Positions 15,659 through 24,896 are shown, numbered from the stretch's first letter. The stretch is DNA of 34,397 nucleotides from Pseudomonadales bacterium (GCA_022448765.1 JAKUTI010000003.1:1-34397), one strand, 5' to 3'. Translations and numbers: made by a program. Notes: a model not told the origin generated them from the sequence alone.

Positions 15659-18600
15659 GCTGAAAATCCTCGCTGTATTTCCTGGAGGTTTCTAACCCGA
15701 TTACTGTTCCCGTGTCGCATCGCAGCACACAACGCCTCTGCCCCCGCGAGAGTGGTGGTGTAGCATACTTTGTACCGTAGAGCGAGACGTCTAATGACCG
15801 CCGAGTCGAGAATCGCTTGGCGACCTTCCGTCGTATTCACGATTAATCTTGGTGCATCGTTCTTTATAAGGTCCGTTACGTCCGGTCGCCCCTCCCGAAC
15901 CTTATTGACAACCGCAGCATCTATGCCAGCGTCTCTTATGGCTCTCGCTGTTCCCTTTGTTCCGATGATATTGAATCCCAAAGTGGTTAGTTGCTTCGCG
16001 ACTGCCGCCACATGGGGCTGATCGGACTTCTTGACGCTTACAAATGCCAGCCCGCCGTTCGGTAAAATGTCACCAGCAGCCAACGTGGCTTTGGCAAAAG
16101 CCTCCCCGAATGAGTCACCGATTCCCATCACTTCCCCAGTTGACTTCATTTCTGGCCCTAGGATCGGATCGACGCCAGGGAATTTAGCAAAGGGGAACAC
16201 GGATTCCTTAACAGCGTAGTGGACAGGAACAACTTCTTCGGTAAAACCCTGAGCTTCCAGACTTTCACCAGCCATACACCTGGCTGCGATTTTCGCTAGC
16301 GAGACTCCAACCGATTTTGAAACAAATGGCACAGTACGCGATGCCCTTGGGTTGACCTCTAACACGTATACCTTTTCTTCTTGAACTGCCATTTGAACGT
16401 TCATCAATCCAATAACGCCTAGTTCCAACGCCAGGGATTTCACCTGATCACGTATTTCGTTTTGAATGCTGGAATCCAGTCGATAGGGGGGAAGAGAGCA
16501 TGCGGAATCACCGGAATGAATCCCGGCTTGTTCGATGTGCTGCATGATGGCGCCGATTACAACCCGCTCCCCATCACATACCGCGTCCACGTCGACCTCG
16601 ACTGCTTGATCCAAGAAACGATCAAGTAGTACGGGTGAGGCATTCGATACCTGGAACGCGGATTCCATATATCGCTCAAGATCTTGCTGACTGTAAACGA
16701 TCTCCATCGCTCGACCGCCTAACACGTAGGACGGTCGAACAATAATTGGGTAGCCGATCTCATTTGCCGCTTGCGCCGCCTTACTTGGTTCATCGACGGT
16801 TCGGTTTGAGGGTTGCCTTAACCCAACCTTCTCGATCAATCCCTGAAACCGTTTTCGATCTTCAGCTCGGTCTATCGCGTCCGCAGTTGTACCGAGGACT
16901 GGCACACCCGCAGATTCAAGCTGATCGACCAATTTAAGGGGTGTCTGACCTCCAAACTGGACAATCACGCCATGAGGCTTCTCAACTTCAACGATAGCAA
17001 GTACATCTTCCAGAGTTAGCGGCTCGAAGTAGAGGCGATCCGACGTGTCATAGTCAGTCGAAACAGTCTCAGGGTTACAGTTCACCATAATCGTTTCGTA
17101 TCCGTCTTCGCGCATGGCCATAGCCGCGTGAACACAACAATAGTCAAACTCGATACCCTGGCCGATCCGGTTGGGGCCGCCGCCCAAAACCACGATCTTT
17201 CGTTCATTCGTAGGATTTGCCTCACACTCCTCTTCGTACGTCGAATACATGTAAGCCGTCGCGGCCTCGAACTCCGCTGCACACGTATCAACCCGCTTAA
17301 AGACAGGGAAGACACCCAGCGATTTGCGATACTGTCTAAATTCTTCTTCGGAGCATCCCAATAGCAATGCGAGTCGGGCATCAGAAAAGCCATCTCGTTT
17401 CAATAGCCGAACATCGGTTTCTGTAAGCCGTCTAAAATCTTGACCGTCAAGCGACTTCTCGGCCCGAACAAGGTCTTCAATTTGAGACAAAAACCACTTG
17501 TCGATACCCGAGGCTTCAGCAATTTCCTCGATCGACATTCCTTCCCGAAAGGCGTCTGCAACAAACCAAATTCGCTCCGCGCCTGCCTGCCGCATTTCGA
17601 GAGTAAGTGTCGATACCCGATCTTCTTCAATGGAAGAAAGAACGGAATCTAAGCCCATCACCCCCGTCTCGAGGCCTCTCAACGCTTTTTGGAAAGATTC
17701 TTTGAACGTACGCCCAATCGCCATGACTTCGCCCACGGATTTCATCTGCGTCGTCAGTCGATTCTCAGCTTGACTGAACTTCTCGAAGGTAAACCGTGGC
17801 ACCTTGGTCACGACATAATCAATCGAAGGTTCAAACGAGGCTGGCGTCACACCAGTGATATCGTTAGTGAGTTCATCCAGGGTGTAACCGACCGCCAATT
17901 TGGCGGCGACTTTGGCGATAGGAAATCCCGTCGCTTTGGAAGCAAGAGCCGATGATCGCGAAACGCGAGGGTTCATTTCGATAACAACCATGCGTCCCGT
18001 ATCTGGATCGAGCGCGAATTGGACATTCGAACCGCCCGTGTCTACACCGATTTCGCGTAGTACCGCAATTGACGCATTGCGCATCAATTGATATTCCTTA
18101 TCAGTGAGCGTTTGCGCCGGAGCTACCGTAATCGAGTCTCCGGTGTGAATTCCCATCGGGTCAACGTTTTCGATCGAGCAAACGATAATGCAATTGTCGG
18201 CACGATCACGAACCACCTCCATCTCGAATTCTTTCCAGCCCAATAGAGATTCATCGATCAACAACTCACTGGTCGGCGAAAGATCCAACCCCCTGGAACA
18301 TATTTCGATAAATTCCTCGCCGTTGTACGCAACACCGCCACCACTGCCACCTAGCGTGAAAGACGGTCGGATAATGCACGGGAAACCAAGCTGGCTCTGG
18401 ACCTGTCGAGCTTCTTCTACGCTGTGTGCAATCGCGGAGCGGGGAGTCTCTAACCCAATCCGTCGCATGGCCTGATCAAAGCGTTCTCTATCTTCCGCTT
18501 TATCGATCGCATCTTGGCTGGCTCCAATAAGTTCGACATTATTCGCCGCAAGGACCCCTTCCCGCACAAGATCCAGCGCACAGTTGAGGCCTGTTTGGCC

Positions 18601-18873
18601 ACCCATCGTAGGCAGCAGGGCTTCCGGTTTTTCCGCGGCAATAATCTTTGCAACCGTTTGCCACTCCACCGGTTCTACGTACGTCGCATCCGCCATCGCC
18701 GGGTCCGTCATGATGGTCGCCGGGTTGGAATTCACCAACACGACCCGATACCCCTCGCTCCGAAGAGCTTTGCAGGCCTGTGCGCCGGAATAATCAAATT
18801 CGCAGGCTTGCCCTATGACGATCGGACCAGCGCCGATGATTAGCACCGTCTCTATATCATCGCGCCTAGGCAT
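15655..18873 (-). CDS. carB: Carbamoyl-phosphate synthase large subunit
   Basis: Makes carbamoyl phosphate from bicarbonate, ammonia (delivered by CarA) and two ATP, for pyrimidine and arginine synthesis. From the ATG at 18873 it has 1072 residues (E. coli 1073) and begins MPRRDDIETVLIIGAGPIVI as the family does. An ATG four codons earlier is possible but less likely. Two homologous ATP-grasp halves are visible, starting at ETVLIIGAGPIVIGQ and RKIVVLGGGPNRIGQGIEFD. Glycine-rich loops GGSGGGVAYN and GGRAMEIVYS lie in each half. The C-terminal allosteric MGS-like domain includes LGFNIIGTKGTARAI. It overlaps the end of carA by 8 bases, so the subunits are probably translationally coupled. Confidence 0.98.
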   Translation of the reverse strand: MPRRDDIETVLIIGAGPIVIGQACEFDYSGAQACKALRSEGYRVVLVNSNPATIMTDPAMADATYVEPVEWQTVAKIIAAEKPEALLPTMGGQTGLNCALDLVREGVLAANNVELIGASQDAIDKAEDRERFDQAMRRIGLETPRSAIAHSVEEARQVQSQLGFPCIIRPSFTLGGSGGGVAYNGEEFIEICSRGLDLSPTSELLIDESLLGWKEFEMEVVRDRADNCIIVCSIENVDPMGIHTGDSITVAPAQTLTDKEYQLMRNASIAVLREIGVDTGGSNVQFALDPDTGRMVVIEMNPRVSRSSALASKATGFPIAKVAAKLAVGYTLDELTNDITGVTPASFEPSIDYVVTKVPRFTFEKFSQAENRLTTQMKSVGEVMAIGRTFKESFQKALRGLETGVMGLDSVLSSIEEDRVSTLTLEMRQAGAERIWFVADAFREGMSIEEIAEASGIDKWFLSQIEDLVRAEKSLDGQDFRRLTETDVRLLKRDGFSDARLALLLGCSEEEFRQYRKSLGVFPVFKRVDTCAAEFEAATAYMYSTYEEECEANPTNERKIVVLGGGPNRIGQGIEFDYCCVHAAMAMREDGYETIMVNCNPETVSTDYDTSDRLYFEPLTLEDVLAIVEVEKPHGVIVQFGGQTPLKLVDQLESAGVPVLGTTADAIDRAEDRKRFQGLIEKVGLRQPSNRTVDEPSKAAQAANEIGYPIIVRPSYVLGGRAMEIVYSQQDLERYMESAFQVSNASPVLLDRFLDQAVEVDVDAVCDGERVVIGAIMQHIEQAGIHSGDSACSLPPYRLDSSIQNEIRDQVKSLALELGVIGLMNVQMAVQEEKVYVLEVNPRASRTVPFVSKSVGVSLAKIAARCMAGESLEAQGFTEEVVPVHYAVKESVFPFAKFPGVDPILGPEMKSTGEVMGIGDSFGEAFAKATLAAGDILPNGGLAFVSVKKSDQPHVAAVAKQLTTLGFNIIGTKGTARAIRDAGIDAAVVNKVREGRPDVTDLIKNDAPRLIVNTTEGRQAILDSAVIRRLALRYKVCYTTTLAGAEALCAAMRHGNSNRVRNLQEIQRGFSA

Positions 18874-20008
18874 GACGGTTTTCATCCTTATGAGCAGACA
18901 TCATTTGTACAAAACGATCGAAAAGATACGAGCAATCCTGAGGCCCAGGGCTAGCCTCAGGATGGCCTTGAAAACCAAACGCCGGTTTATCCGTTCTCGC
19001 CAACCCTTGCACAGAACCATCAAATAGAGAGACGTGTGTAAGTTCAACATTCTCCGGCAAAGACTCGCCGTCTACGGCAAAACCGTGGTTCTGACTAGTG
19101 ATGATGACGCGACCCGTCGATATATCCTGAACGGGGTGGTTTGCGCCGTGATGGCCATGAGCCATCTTGATTGTCTTTGCTTCACTCGCCAAAGCCAGTA
19201 ACTGGCACCCGAGACAAATACCAAACAACGGGACGCCCATCTCTAGGAATCCACGTATTGTAGCGATCGCATAATCGCAAGGATCTGGATCGCCTGGCCC
19301 GTTAGATAGGAAAACGCCGTCGGGATCCATTGCCATCACGATTTCGGAGGGCGTCGTTGCGGGTACCAGCGTCACGTCGCACCCTCGGTCGATCAAAAGC
19401 CGCAATATCGCGTGTTTTACGCCAAAGTCATAGGCAACGACCTTATAGCTGTACCCACGTGATTCGGCATAACCAGCACCCAAACGCCAACTCCCAGCGG
19501 TCCATTTAACAATGTCTTGACGGCTTACCACTTTTGCTAAATCCATCCCCGAAAGTCCCGGAAATGCGAGCGCTTGAGCAAGGGCTTCATCCTCTGACAC
19601 TTCTTTCCCAGCGATCAAGCAACCAGCTAAAGACCCTTTCCGTCGCAGAATTCGAGTTAGCCTCCGAGTATCTATGCCATCGATAGCGACGACCTCCTTG
19701 TCGCATAGAAAATCCGTCAACGAGTGACTAGCCCTCCAACTACTTACCTCTTGCGGAAGATCCCGTATCACCAATCCATCGGCCCACACCCGATCAGACT
19801 CAACATCCTCTACATTCGTTCCCGTATTCCCAACGTGAGGATACGTGAGCGTAATAATTTGCCGGGCATAGGACGGGTCGGTAAGAATCTCTTGATAACC
19901 GGTCATTGCCGTGTTGAAGACGACCTCTCCGGTTGCCATACCAGGAATACCAATGGAGCGCCCGCGAAAAACGCTACCGTCTTCAAGAACCAGTATGGCG
20001 GGCTTCAC
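18866..20008 (-). CDS. carA: Carbamoyl-phosphate synthase small subunit (glutaminase)
   Basis: Class I glutamine amidotransferase that supplies ammonia to CarB. From the GTG at 20008 it has 380 residues (E. coli 382). That start has AGGAAG just upstream and gives the family N-terminus KPAILVLEDGSVFRG. An ATG at 20053 would add 15 residues but runs through an attenuator-like hairpin. The N-terminal domain holds TGYQEILTDPSYARQII. The amidotransferase domain has the nucleophile in GICLGCQLLALAS and the His/Glu pair in FQGHPEASPGP. A leader region of about 140 bases separates it from dapB. Confidence 0.97.
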   Translation of the reverse strand: MKPAILVLEDGSVFRGRSIGIPGMATGEVVFNTAMTGYQEILTDPSYARQIITLTYPHVGNTGTNVEDVESDRVWADGLVIRDLPQEVSSWRASHSLTDFLCDKEVVAIDGIDTRRLTRILRRKGSLAGCLIAGKEVSEDEALAQALAFPGLSGMDLAKVVSRQDIVKWTAGSWRLGAGYAESRGYSYKVVAYDFGVKHAILRLLIDRGCDVTLVPATTPSEIVMAMDPDGVFLSNGPGDPDPCDYAIATIRGFLEMGVPLFGICLGCQLLALASEAKTIKMAHGHHGANHPVQDISTGRVIITSQNHGFAVDGESLPENVELTHVSLFDGSVQGLARTDKPAFGFQGHPEASPGPQDCSYLFDRFVQMMSAHKDENRHA

Positions 20009-20018
20009 TTGCTTCCTA

Positions 20019-20049
20019 TAAAAAGACGGGAAAGACCTCGACCTTCCCG
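20019..20049 (-). terminator. Terminator-like hairpin (possible attenuator) before carA
   Basis: On the minus strand CGGGAAGG (20049-20042) pairs with CTTTCCCG (20034-20027), one pair being G-U. The loop has seven bases and TCTTTTT follows. It ends about ten bases before the carA GTG, with the Shine-Dalgarno AGGAAG right after the U run. It could terminate transcription in the carA leader or simply end dapB transcription. Pyrimidine biosynthetic genes are often controlled by attenuation, so regulation is plausible but inferred. Confidence 0.6.
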
Positions 20050-20089
20050 CCATAGCTTCGTATCGCCCGACCGGAAATCGAGCGCGGGA

Positions 20090-20110
20090 ATTCTAGCGTC
20101 AAACTAGAAT
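20090..20110. repeat. Perfect 7-bp inverted repeat in the dapB-carA gap
   Basis: ATTCTAG and CTAGAAT flank a seven-base spacer. The arms contain CTAG, which is uncommon in many bacterial genomes. It lies about 80 bases before the carA start. The minus-strand right arm holds TAGAAT, similar to a -10 box, so the repeat could be an operator over a carA promoter. Function unknown. Confidence 0.6.
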
Positions 20111-20149
20111 AATTGCTCGGCTCATAGCCTTGGCACCGAAAAAAATCGT

Positions 20150-20959
20150 TCAGGGCCCGAGCACGTTCTCCATACCAAAAAGGCCCTTTTCCTTCATGGC
20201 TAACTTATTCGCGACAAATCGAACAGCTCGAATAGCGCCCGCCGCAAAATTCGACCGACTTTGCGCTCTGTGCGTAATTTCTATTCGTTCGCCCTCTCCC
20301 GCGAATGTCACAGTATGGTCCCCAACAACATCTCCGCCGCGGGCCGAATGAAACCCAATAGCTTGTCGCGTGCGCTCGCCGGTGTCACCAACCCTCCCGT
20401 ATGAGGCTTCTTCTTCGAGATCACGCCCCAAAGTCCGTGCAACAATTTCGCCCATACGAACAGCGGTTCCCGAAGGCGCATCAATTTTTTGTCGATGGTG
20501 CATTTCGTATATTTCGATATCTACGGAATCACCCAAAATAGCGGCCGCGGTTTCGATGAGACGAAATGCAACGTTGACCCCAACGCTCATATTCGGCGCC
20601 ATCACGATCGGTACCGATTCAGCCGCAGCCTCTATGTCACGCATCCCAGCGCCATCAAAACCGGTCGTTCCGATGACCATCCCGAAGCCTTCGGCTACAG
20701 TCTTCTCAAGAATGCTGAGCGTTGCCGCAGGAACGCTAAAATCGACGATCACGTCAGCGGTCGTTTTATCTACCTGCGATACCAATGGCACATTGACTTG
20801 GCCAATCCCGGCTAGCAACCCAGCATCTTGCCCTAAGAATTCTGAATCCGATCGTTCAAGCGCTACCTCGAGCATTAGATCGCCTTCGGCGGCGATCGCT
20901 TGGACCAACATGCGACCCATACGACCGCCAGCACCATTGACTGCAACGCCAATAGGCAT
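20150..20959 (-). CDS. dapB: 4-hydroxy-tetrahydrodipicolinate reductase
   Basis: NAD(P)H-dependent reductase of the diaminopimelate pathway that feeds lysine and peptidoglycan. At 269 residues it has the normal length. The nucleotide-binding loop GAGGRMG is at 9-15. The catalytic residues are His154, His155 and Lys158 in EMHHRQKIDAPSGTA. VIGTTGFDGAG and APNMSVGVNV are also family signatures. ATG start, only two bases after the dnaJ stop, so it is in the chaperone operon, as in other gammaproteobacteria. Confidence 0.98.
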   Translation of the reverse strand: MPIGVAVNGAGGRMGRMLVQAIAAEGDLMLEVALERSDSEFLGQDAGLLAGIGQVNVPLVSQVDKTTADVIVDFSVPAATLSILEKTVAEGFGMVIGTTGFDGAGMRDIEAAAESVPIVMAPNMSVGVNVAFRLIETAAAILGDSVDIEIYEMHHRQKIDAPSGTAVRMGEIVARTLGRDLEEEASYGRVGDTGERTRQAIGFHSARGGDVVGDHTVTFAGEGERIEITHRAQSRSNFAAGAIRAVRFVANKLAMKEKGLFGMENVLGP

Positions 20960-20961
20960 TC

Positions 20962-22098
20962 TCAGGTACTCGTCAACCGCTCAACGAAATCCCGCATCGC
21001 CGCGAACCAGGTTGTCTCCTTGGGCGAATGCTGACCACCATCACTAGCAAGACTGTCCTGTAGTTCTTTCAATAGCGTCACTTGTGGTTCAGACAAACGC
21101 ACTGGTGTTTCGACCACCACGCGACAAAGCAGGTCTCCGATCGCGCCCCCGCGGACCGGACGCACTCCTTTTCCACGCAATCGAAATAGCTTGCCTGTTT
21201 GGGTTTCCAATGGGATTCGTAGCTTCACTTTACCGTCCAGCGTCGGGACCTCCAACTCACCACCAAGTGCCGCTTGCGTGAACGAGATCGGGACTTGGCA
21301 GTGCAAATGACTACCCTCACGTTCGAATATCGCATGGTCCCTGACATTAATTTGGACATATAAGTCGCCGGCGGGACCGGCATTCGGACCGGCTTCGCCT
21401 TCGCCAGAAAGCCGGATCCGGTCATCATTGTCAACGCCTGGAGGCACTTCAACTCGTAGAGTCTTTTGTTGTTCTACCCGACCACCGCCACGACAAATCC
21501 GGCACGGGTCAGCGATAACCTTCCCCACGCCGCCACACCTTGGGCACGTCTGCTGGACAGCGAAAAATCCACGCGCAATTCTGACTTGACCTGCACCTGA
21601 ACATTCGGGGCAGGTGCTTGGTGTCGAACCCGGCGCCGCACCTGAACCCCCGCAATCATCGCAAGCGGACATCACCGGTATCCGAATTTCCACCGAATCC
21701 CCGGCCACCGCTTGCTCTAAATCAAGATCGAGGAGGTAGCGTAAGTCAGCACCCCTTTGAGCACTGCTTCTACCCTGCCTACTTTGCCCTCCACCAAAGA
21801 TGTCACCGAAAACATCGCCGAAAATATCGCCAAAATTTCCCTCAAACCCCGCGCCCATTCCACCATTTCTTCCTTCGACGCCGGCATGACCGAATTGGTC
21901 GTAGGCTTGACGCTTTTCGGAGTCCGCTAGCACCTCGTATGCCTCGGATGCCTCCTTGAAACGAGCGTCCGCGTCCTTGGCGTCTGGATTTCTATCGGGG
22001 TGATACTTCATTGCCAAACGGCGATACGCTTTCTTGATATCGCCATCGCCCGCGCCTCGGTCTACCCCAAGTACTTCGTAGTAATCGCGTTTAGCCAT
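20962..22098 (-). CDS. dnaJ: Chaperone DnaJ (Hsp40)
   Basis: Co-chaperone that delivers unfolded proteins to DnaK and stimulates its ATPase. At 378 residues it matches E. coli (376). The J domain has the HPD motif at 33-35. A Gly/Phe-rich linker (GNFGDIFGDVFGDIFGGG) follows. Four zinc-finger repeats of type CxxCxGxG are seen at CDDCGGSG, CPECSGAG, CPRCGGVG and CRICRGGG. The C-terminal substrate domains complete it. The ATG start has AGGGG four bases upstream. It lies 63 bases after dnaK. Confidence 0.98.
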   Translation of the reverse strand: MAKRDYYEVLGVDRGAGDGDIKKAYRRLAMKYHPDRNPDAKDADARFKEASEAYEVLADSEKRQAYDQFGHAGVEGRNGGMGAGFEGNFGDIFGDVFGDIFGGGQSRQGRSSAQRGADLRYLLDLDLEQAVAGDSVEIRIPVMSACDDCGGSGAAPGSTPSTCPECSGAGQVRIARGFFAVQQTCPRCGGVGKVIADPCRICRGGGRVEQQKTLRVEVPPGVDNDDRIRLSGEGEAGPNAGPAGDLYVQINVRDHAIFEREGSHLHCQVPISFTQAALGGELEVPTLDGKVKLRIPLETQTGKLFRLRGKGVRPVRGGAIGDLLCRVVVETPVRLSEPQVTLLKELQDSLASDGGQHSPKETTWFAAMRDFVERLTST

Positions 22099-22161
22099 GA
22101 TTCCCCTGACCGCGCTCAGCCGAGACCAGCGGCCCCTGAACGGTTAAGACTACCCTCTCAA

Positions 22162-24084
22162 TTACTTTTCGTCGTCCTTAACTTCTTCGTACTCAGCATC
22201 GACCACATCGTCTGCTGCTGACGAACCTACATCTTCGCCAGCACCTTCGGCTTCTGCGGATGCTGATTCGTTCGCATACATCTTCTGCGCTAACCCGCTC
22301 GTAGCTTCGGACAACGCTTGTATCGCGGCTTCGATCCGCTCCTTGTCATCGGTCTTACTCGCTTCGTCCAATGATGTTGCTGCAGATTCGATTGCCTCTT
22401 TCTCCTCGTCCGTTACCTGATCTGCGGCGTCGGTAACCATCTTGCGAGCCGCATGAGATAGTCCGTTGGCTTGATTCCGCAAACTAACTAATTCCTCGAA
22501 TTTTGCGTCCTCTTCCGAGTGCGCCTCGGCGTCCTTCACCATGTCATCGATCTCTTCGTCGGAGAGGCCACCCGAAGCCTTGATGACTATCGATTGTTCT
22601 TTGCTTGTTGCAACGTCTTTCGCCGATACGTTCAGAATTCCGTTTGCGTCCATATCGAAGCTAACCTCAATCTGCGGTATGCCGCGGGGTGCTGGAGGAA
22701 TGTCCGAAAGGTCAAATCGACCAAGGGATTTATTCTGGGCAACTTGTTTCCTTTCCCCCTGTAGAACGTGAATGGTCACCGCGGTTTGGTTGTCATCTGC
22801 GGTCGAGAACACTTGCTGCTTCTTCGCGGGGATGGTGGTGTTCTTGTCGATGAGCGTACTCATGACACCTCCCAGTGTTTCGATGCCCAGCGATAGCGGC
22901 GTTACGTCAAGTAGCAGCACGTCTTTAACGTCGCCGGATAGCACGGCCCCCTGGATTGCAGCGCCTACGGCAACGGCTTCGTCAGGATTCACGTCCTTTC
23001 TTGGTTCTTTCCCAAAGAATCCACTAACTTTTTGTTGAACCAGTGGCATTCGGGTTTGCCCGCCGACCAGGATCACGTCATCAATATCCCCAACCTTCAA
23101 ACCCGCATCGTCAATTGCCGTCCGGCACGGGCCGATGGTGCGTTCCACTAGACCCTCAACCAATGCCTCCAATTTGGCCCTGGTGACCTTGACCACAAGG
23201 TGTTTTGGACCAGTATTGTCCGCTGTTATATACGGCAGATTGACCTCTGTTTCTTGACTGGTCGAAAGTTCGATCTTGGCTTTTTCCGCCGCTTCTTTGA
23301 GTCGTTGTAACGCCAACGGGTCGCCGTGCAGGTCTATCCCATTTTGTTCTTTGAATTCATCGGCCAGATAGTCAATCAGCGTGAGGTCGAAATCTTCACC
23401 CCCGAGGAACGTATCACCGTTCGTTGAAAGCACTTCAAACTGATGTTCACCGTCGATTTCGGCAATCTCTATCACCGAAACGTCGAACGTCCCGCCGCCA
23501 AGGTCGTAAACCGCTATTTTTGAATCCCCACGTTGCTTGTCCATACCGTAAGCGAGAGCAGCCGCGGTTGGCTCATTGATAATACGACGGACTTCTAGTC
23601 CAGCAATCTTGCCAGCGTCCTTGGTAGCCTGCCTTTGCGAATCATTAAAGTATGCCGGCACAGTAATGACTGCTTCGGTGACCGTATCACCTAGAAATTC
23701 TTCTGCCGTCTTTTTCATTTTCTTGAGAACTTCGGCAGAAACTTGCGGGGGCGCAAGTTGGTCTTCTTTTGCTTGTACCCAAGCGTCACCATTGCTGGCT
23801 TTAACAATCTGATATGGGACCATCTTGATGTCCCGCTGCACGACTTCATCGTCGAATTTACGACCGATCAATCGTTTAACCGCAAACAGTGTGTGGTCCG
23901 GGTTGGTTACGGCCTGTCGTTTGGCACTTTGGCCAACAAGAACTTCTCCTTTATCCGAATACGCGACGATAGAGGGCGTCGTCCGGTCCCCTTCCGTATT
24001 CTCGATCACCCGAGAGTCAGTACCGTCTACTACCGCGACGCACGAATTCGTCGTCCCGAGGTCTATTCCAATAATTTTCGCCAT
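22162..24084 (-). CDS. dnaK: Chaperone DnaK (Hsp70)
   Basis: ATP-dependent chaperone that binds exposed hydrophobic segments, working with DnaJ and GrpE. At 640 residues it is close to E. coli (638). The nucleotide-binding domain opens with IIGIDLGTTNSCVAVVDG and includes VYDLGGGTFDVSVIE and INEPTAAALAYG. The interdomain linker region reads VLLLDVTPLSLGIETLGG. The substrate-binding domain and helical lid follow, and the tail ends in the conserved EEVKD-type sequence. ATG start with AGG seven bases upstream. A 91-base gap after grpE contains a sigma-32-like promoter, so dnaK can probably be heat-induced separately from hrcA-grpE. Confidence 0.99.
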   Translation of the reverse strand: MAKIIGIDLGTTNSCVAVVDGTDSRVIENTEGDRTTPSIVAYSDKGEVLVGQSAKRQAVTNPDHTLFAVKRLIGRKFDDEVVQRDIKMVPYQIVKASNGDAWVQAKEDQLAPPQVSAEVLKKMKKTAEEFLGDTVTEAVITVPAYFNDSQRQATKDAGKIAGLEVRRIINEPTAAALAYGMDKQRGDSKIAVYDLGGGTFDVSVIEIAEIDGEHQFEVLSTNGDTFLGGEDFDLTLIDYLADEFKEQNGIDLHGDPLALQRLKEAAEKAKIELSTSQETEVNLPYITADNTGPKHLVVKVTRAKLEALVEGLVERTIGPCRTAIDDAGLKVGDIDDVILVGGQTRMPLVQQKVSGFFGKEPRKDVNPDEAVAVGAAIQGAVLSGDVKDVLLLDVTPLSLGIETLGGVMSTLIDKNTTIPAKKQQVFSTADDNQTAVTIHVLQGERKQVAQNKSLGRFDLSDIPPAPRGIPQIEVSFDMDANGILNVSAKDVATSKEQSIVIKASGGLSDEEIDDMVKDAEAHSEEDAKFEELVSLRNQANGLSHAARKMVTDAADQVTDEEKEAIESAATSLDEASKTDDKERIEAAIQALSEATSGLAQKMYANESASAEAEGAGEDVGSSAADDVVDAEYEEVKDDEK

Positions 24085-24130
24085 GTTTAACCTATTGCCG
24101 GCGCTGCCTTTTCAGCATAACGCTCCCACT

Positions 24131-24140
24131 TTCTCGAGAA
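24131..24140. repeat. Perfect 10-bp palindrome TTCTCGAGAA at the dnaK promoter
   Basis: The palindrome lies just downstream of the -10 box of the candidate dnaK heat-shock promoter, at the expected transcription start. That is a usual place for an operator. It does not resemble the HrcA operator CIRCE. It may be a chance occurrence. Confidence 0.5.
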
Positions 24141-24143
24141 CTA

Positions 24144-24175
24144 AGATGTTGGTCCAATTCCCCGCGTTTCAAGGG
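24144..24175 (-). promoter_or_regulatory. Sigma-32-like promoter of dnaK
   Basis: CCCTTGAAA, an exact match to the sigma-32 -35 region, begins directly after the grpE stop codon. After 15 bases comes CAACATCT, which matches five of seven conserved positions of CCCCATNT. The gene order and the known heat induction of dnaK support the call. Confidence 0.6.
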
Positions 24176-24838
24176 TCACGGTGTCTTTTTTGGCTCCGAA
24201 GTTTCTTTTGCCACCAATACTCGCGCTGGACGAACAAGACGGTCATTGAGTGTGTAGCCCTTTTGAACGACTTCTAGAACCGATCCAGGTTCCGCATCGG
24301 GGTTTTCAAGCATGCTCATCGCTTCGTGGTACTCGGGGTTAAATGGCTCACCGGTTGGATCAATCGACTCGATTCCCGTTTTCTGCAGCACGTCGATAAA
24401 AAGCCGGTAGGAAAGTTCAATACCGTCGAGTGTCGCTTGTACCGAGCTATCGTTTTCCCCGCCGTTGTCGGCAGCCGTTTCAACCGCTTTCTCAAAACTA
24501 TCAAGCACTGGCAAAAGCTTCTCCGTCAAACTTTCAAGTGCGTATTTGTGCGCACTCTCAACAGCTTTGTCAGCGCGCTTTCGCACATTTTCGGCCTCCG
24601 CTACCGCCCTTAGGGCTCGATCCTCTGCTTCAGCTAACTTCGCCAGCGCTTCCTCAAGCGCTGCATCACGCGAAATCTCGACAACTTCTTCCGTAGCTTC
24701 CTCATTGTCGGATACGGTGTTCTCTATATCCTCAGGCGATTCCTTGAGATCTACTTCGGAGTCCAAAGAGTTTTCTTCGGAAGTTGAGATCGGTGGCCCT
24801 TCCCCAGCCTCCATATCCGATTCGTTTTCTTCTGCCAT
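24176..24838 (-). CDS. grpE: Nucleotide exchange factor GrpE
   Basis: Releases ADP from DnaK and acts as a heat sensor. It has 220 residues. The N-terminal 55 or so residues are very acidic and probably disordered. A long coiled coil follows (about 60-105). The C-terminal beta domain includes FNPEYHEAMSMLENPD and VLEVVQKGYTLNDRLVRPAR, the family signature. ATG start with no strong Shine-Dalgarno sequence. It sits between hrcA (54-base gap) and dnaK (91-base gap). Confidence 0.97.
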   Translation of the reverse strand: MAEENESDMEAGEGPPISTSEENSLDSEVDLKESPEDIENTVSDNEEATEEVVEISRDAALEEALAKLAEAEDRALRAVAEAENVRKRADKAVESAHKYALESLTEKLLPVLDSFEKAVETAADNGGENDSSVQATLDGIELSYRLFIDVLQKTGIESIDPTGEPFNPEYHEAMSMLENPDAEPGSVLEVVQKGYTLNDRLVRPARVLVAKETSEPKKTP

Positions 24839-24868
24839 ACCGGTTTCTTATTCGTTATCGACCATGAC

Positions 24869-24896
24869 ATATGAGGCCGGCCGACTGAAAAATCAA
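24869..24896 (-). promoter_or_regulatory. Candidate sigma-32-like promoter of grpE
   Basis: TTGATT is followed by 14 bases and CCTCATAT, which matches CCCCATNT at six of seven conserved positions. The -35 box overlaps the hrcA stop codon. The -35 match is only four of six, although E. coli dnaK P1 also uses CTTGAT. Weaker than the dnaK site. Confidence 0.4.

Noticed and set aside
20136..20160. T-run after dapB considered as a terminator
   Set aside because: Seven T residues are present on the minus strand but no stem-loop with a proper loop precedes them.
20370..21047. 225-residue plus-strand frame
   Set aside because: Antisense to dapB and the end of dnaJ, both certain genes; Ser/Pro/Thr-rich shadow composition.
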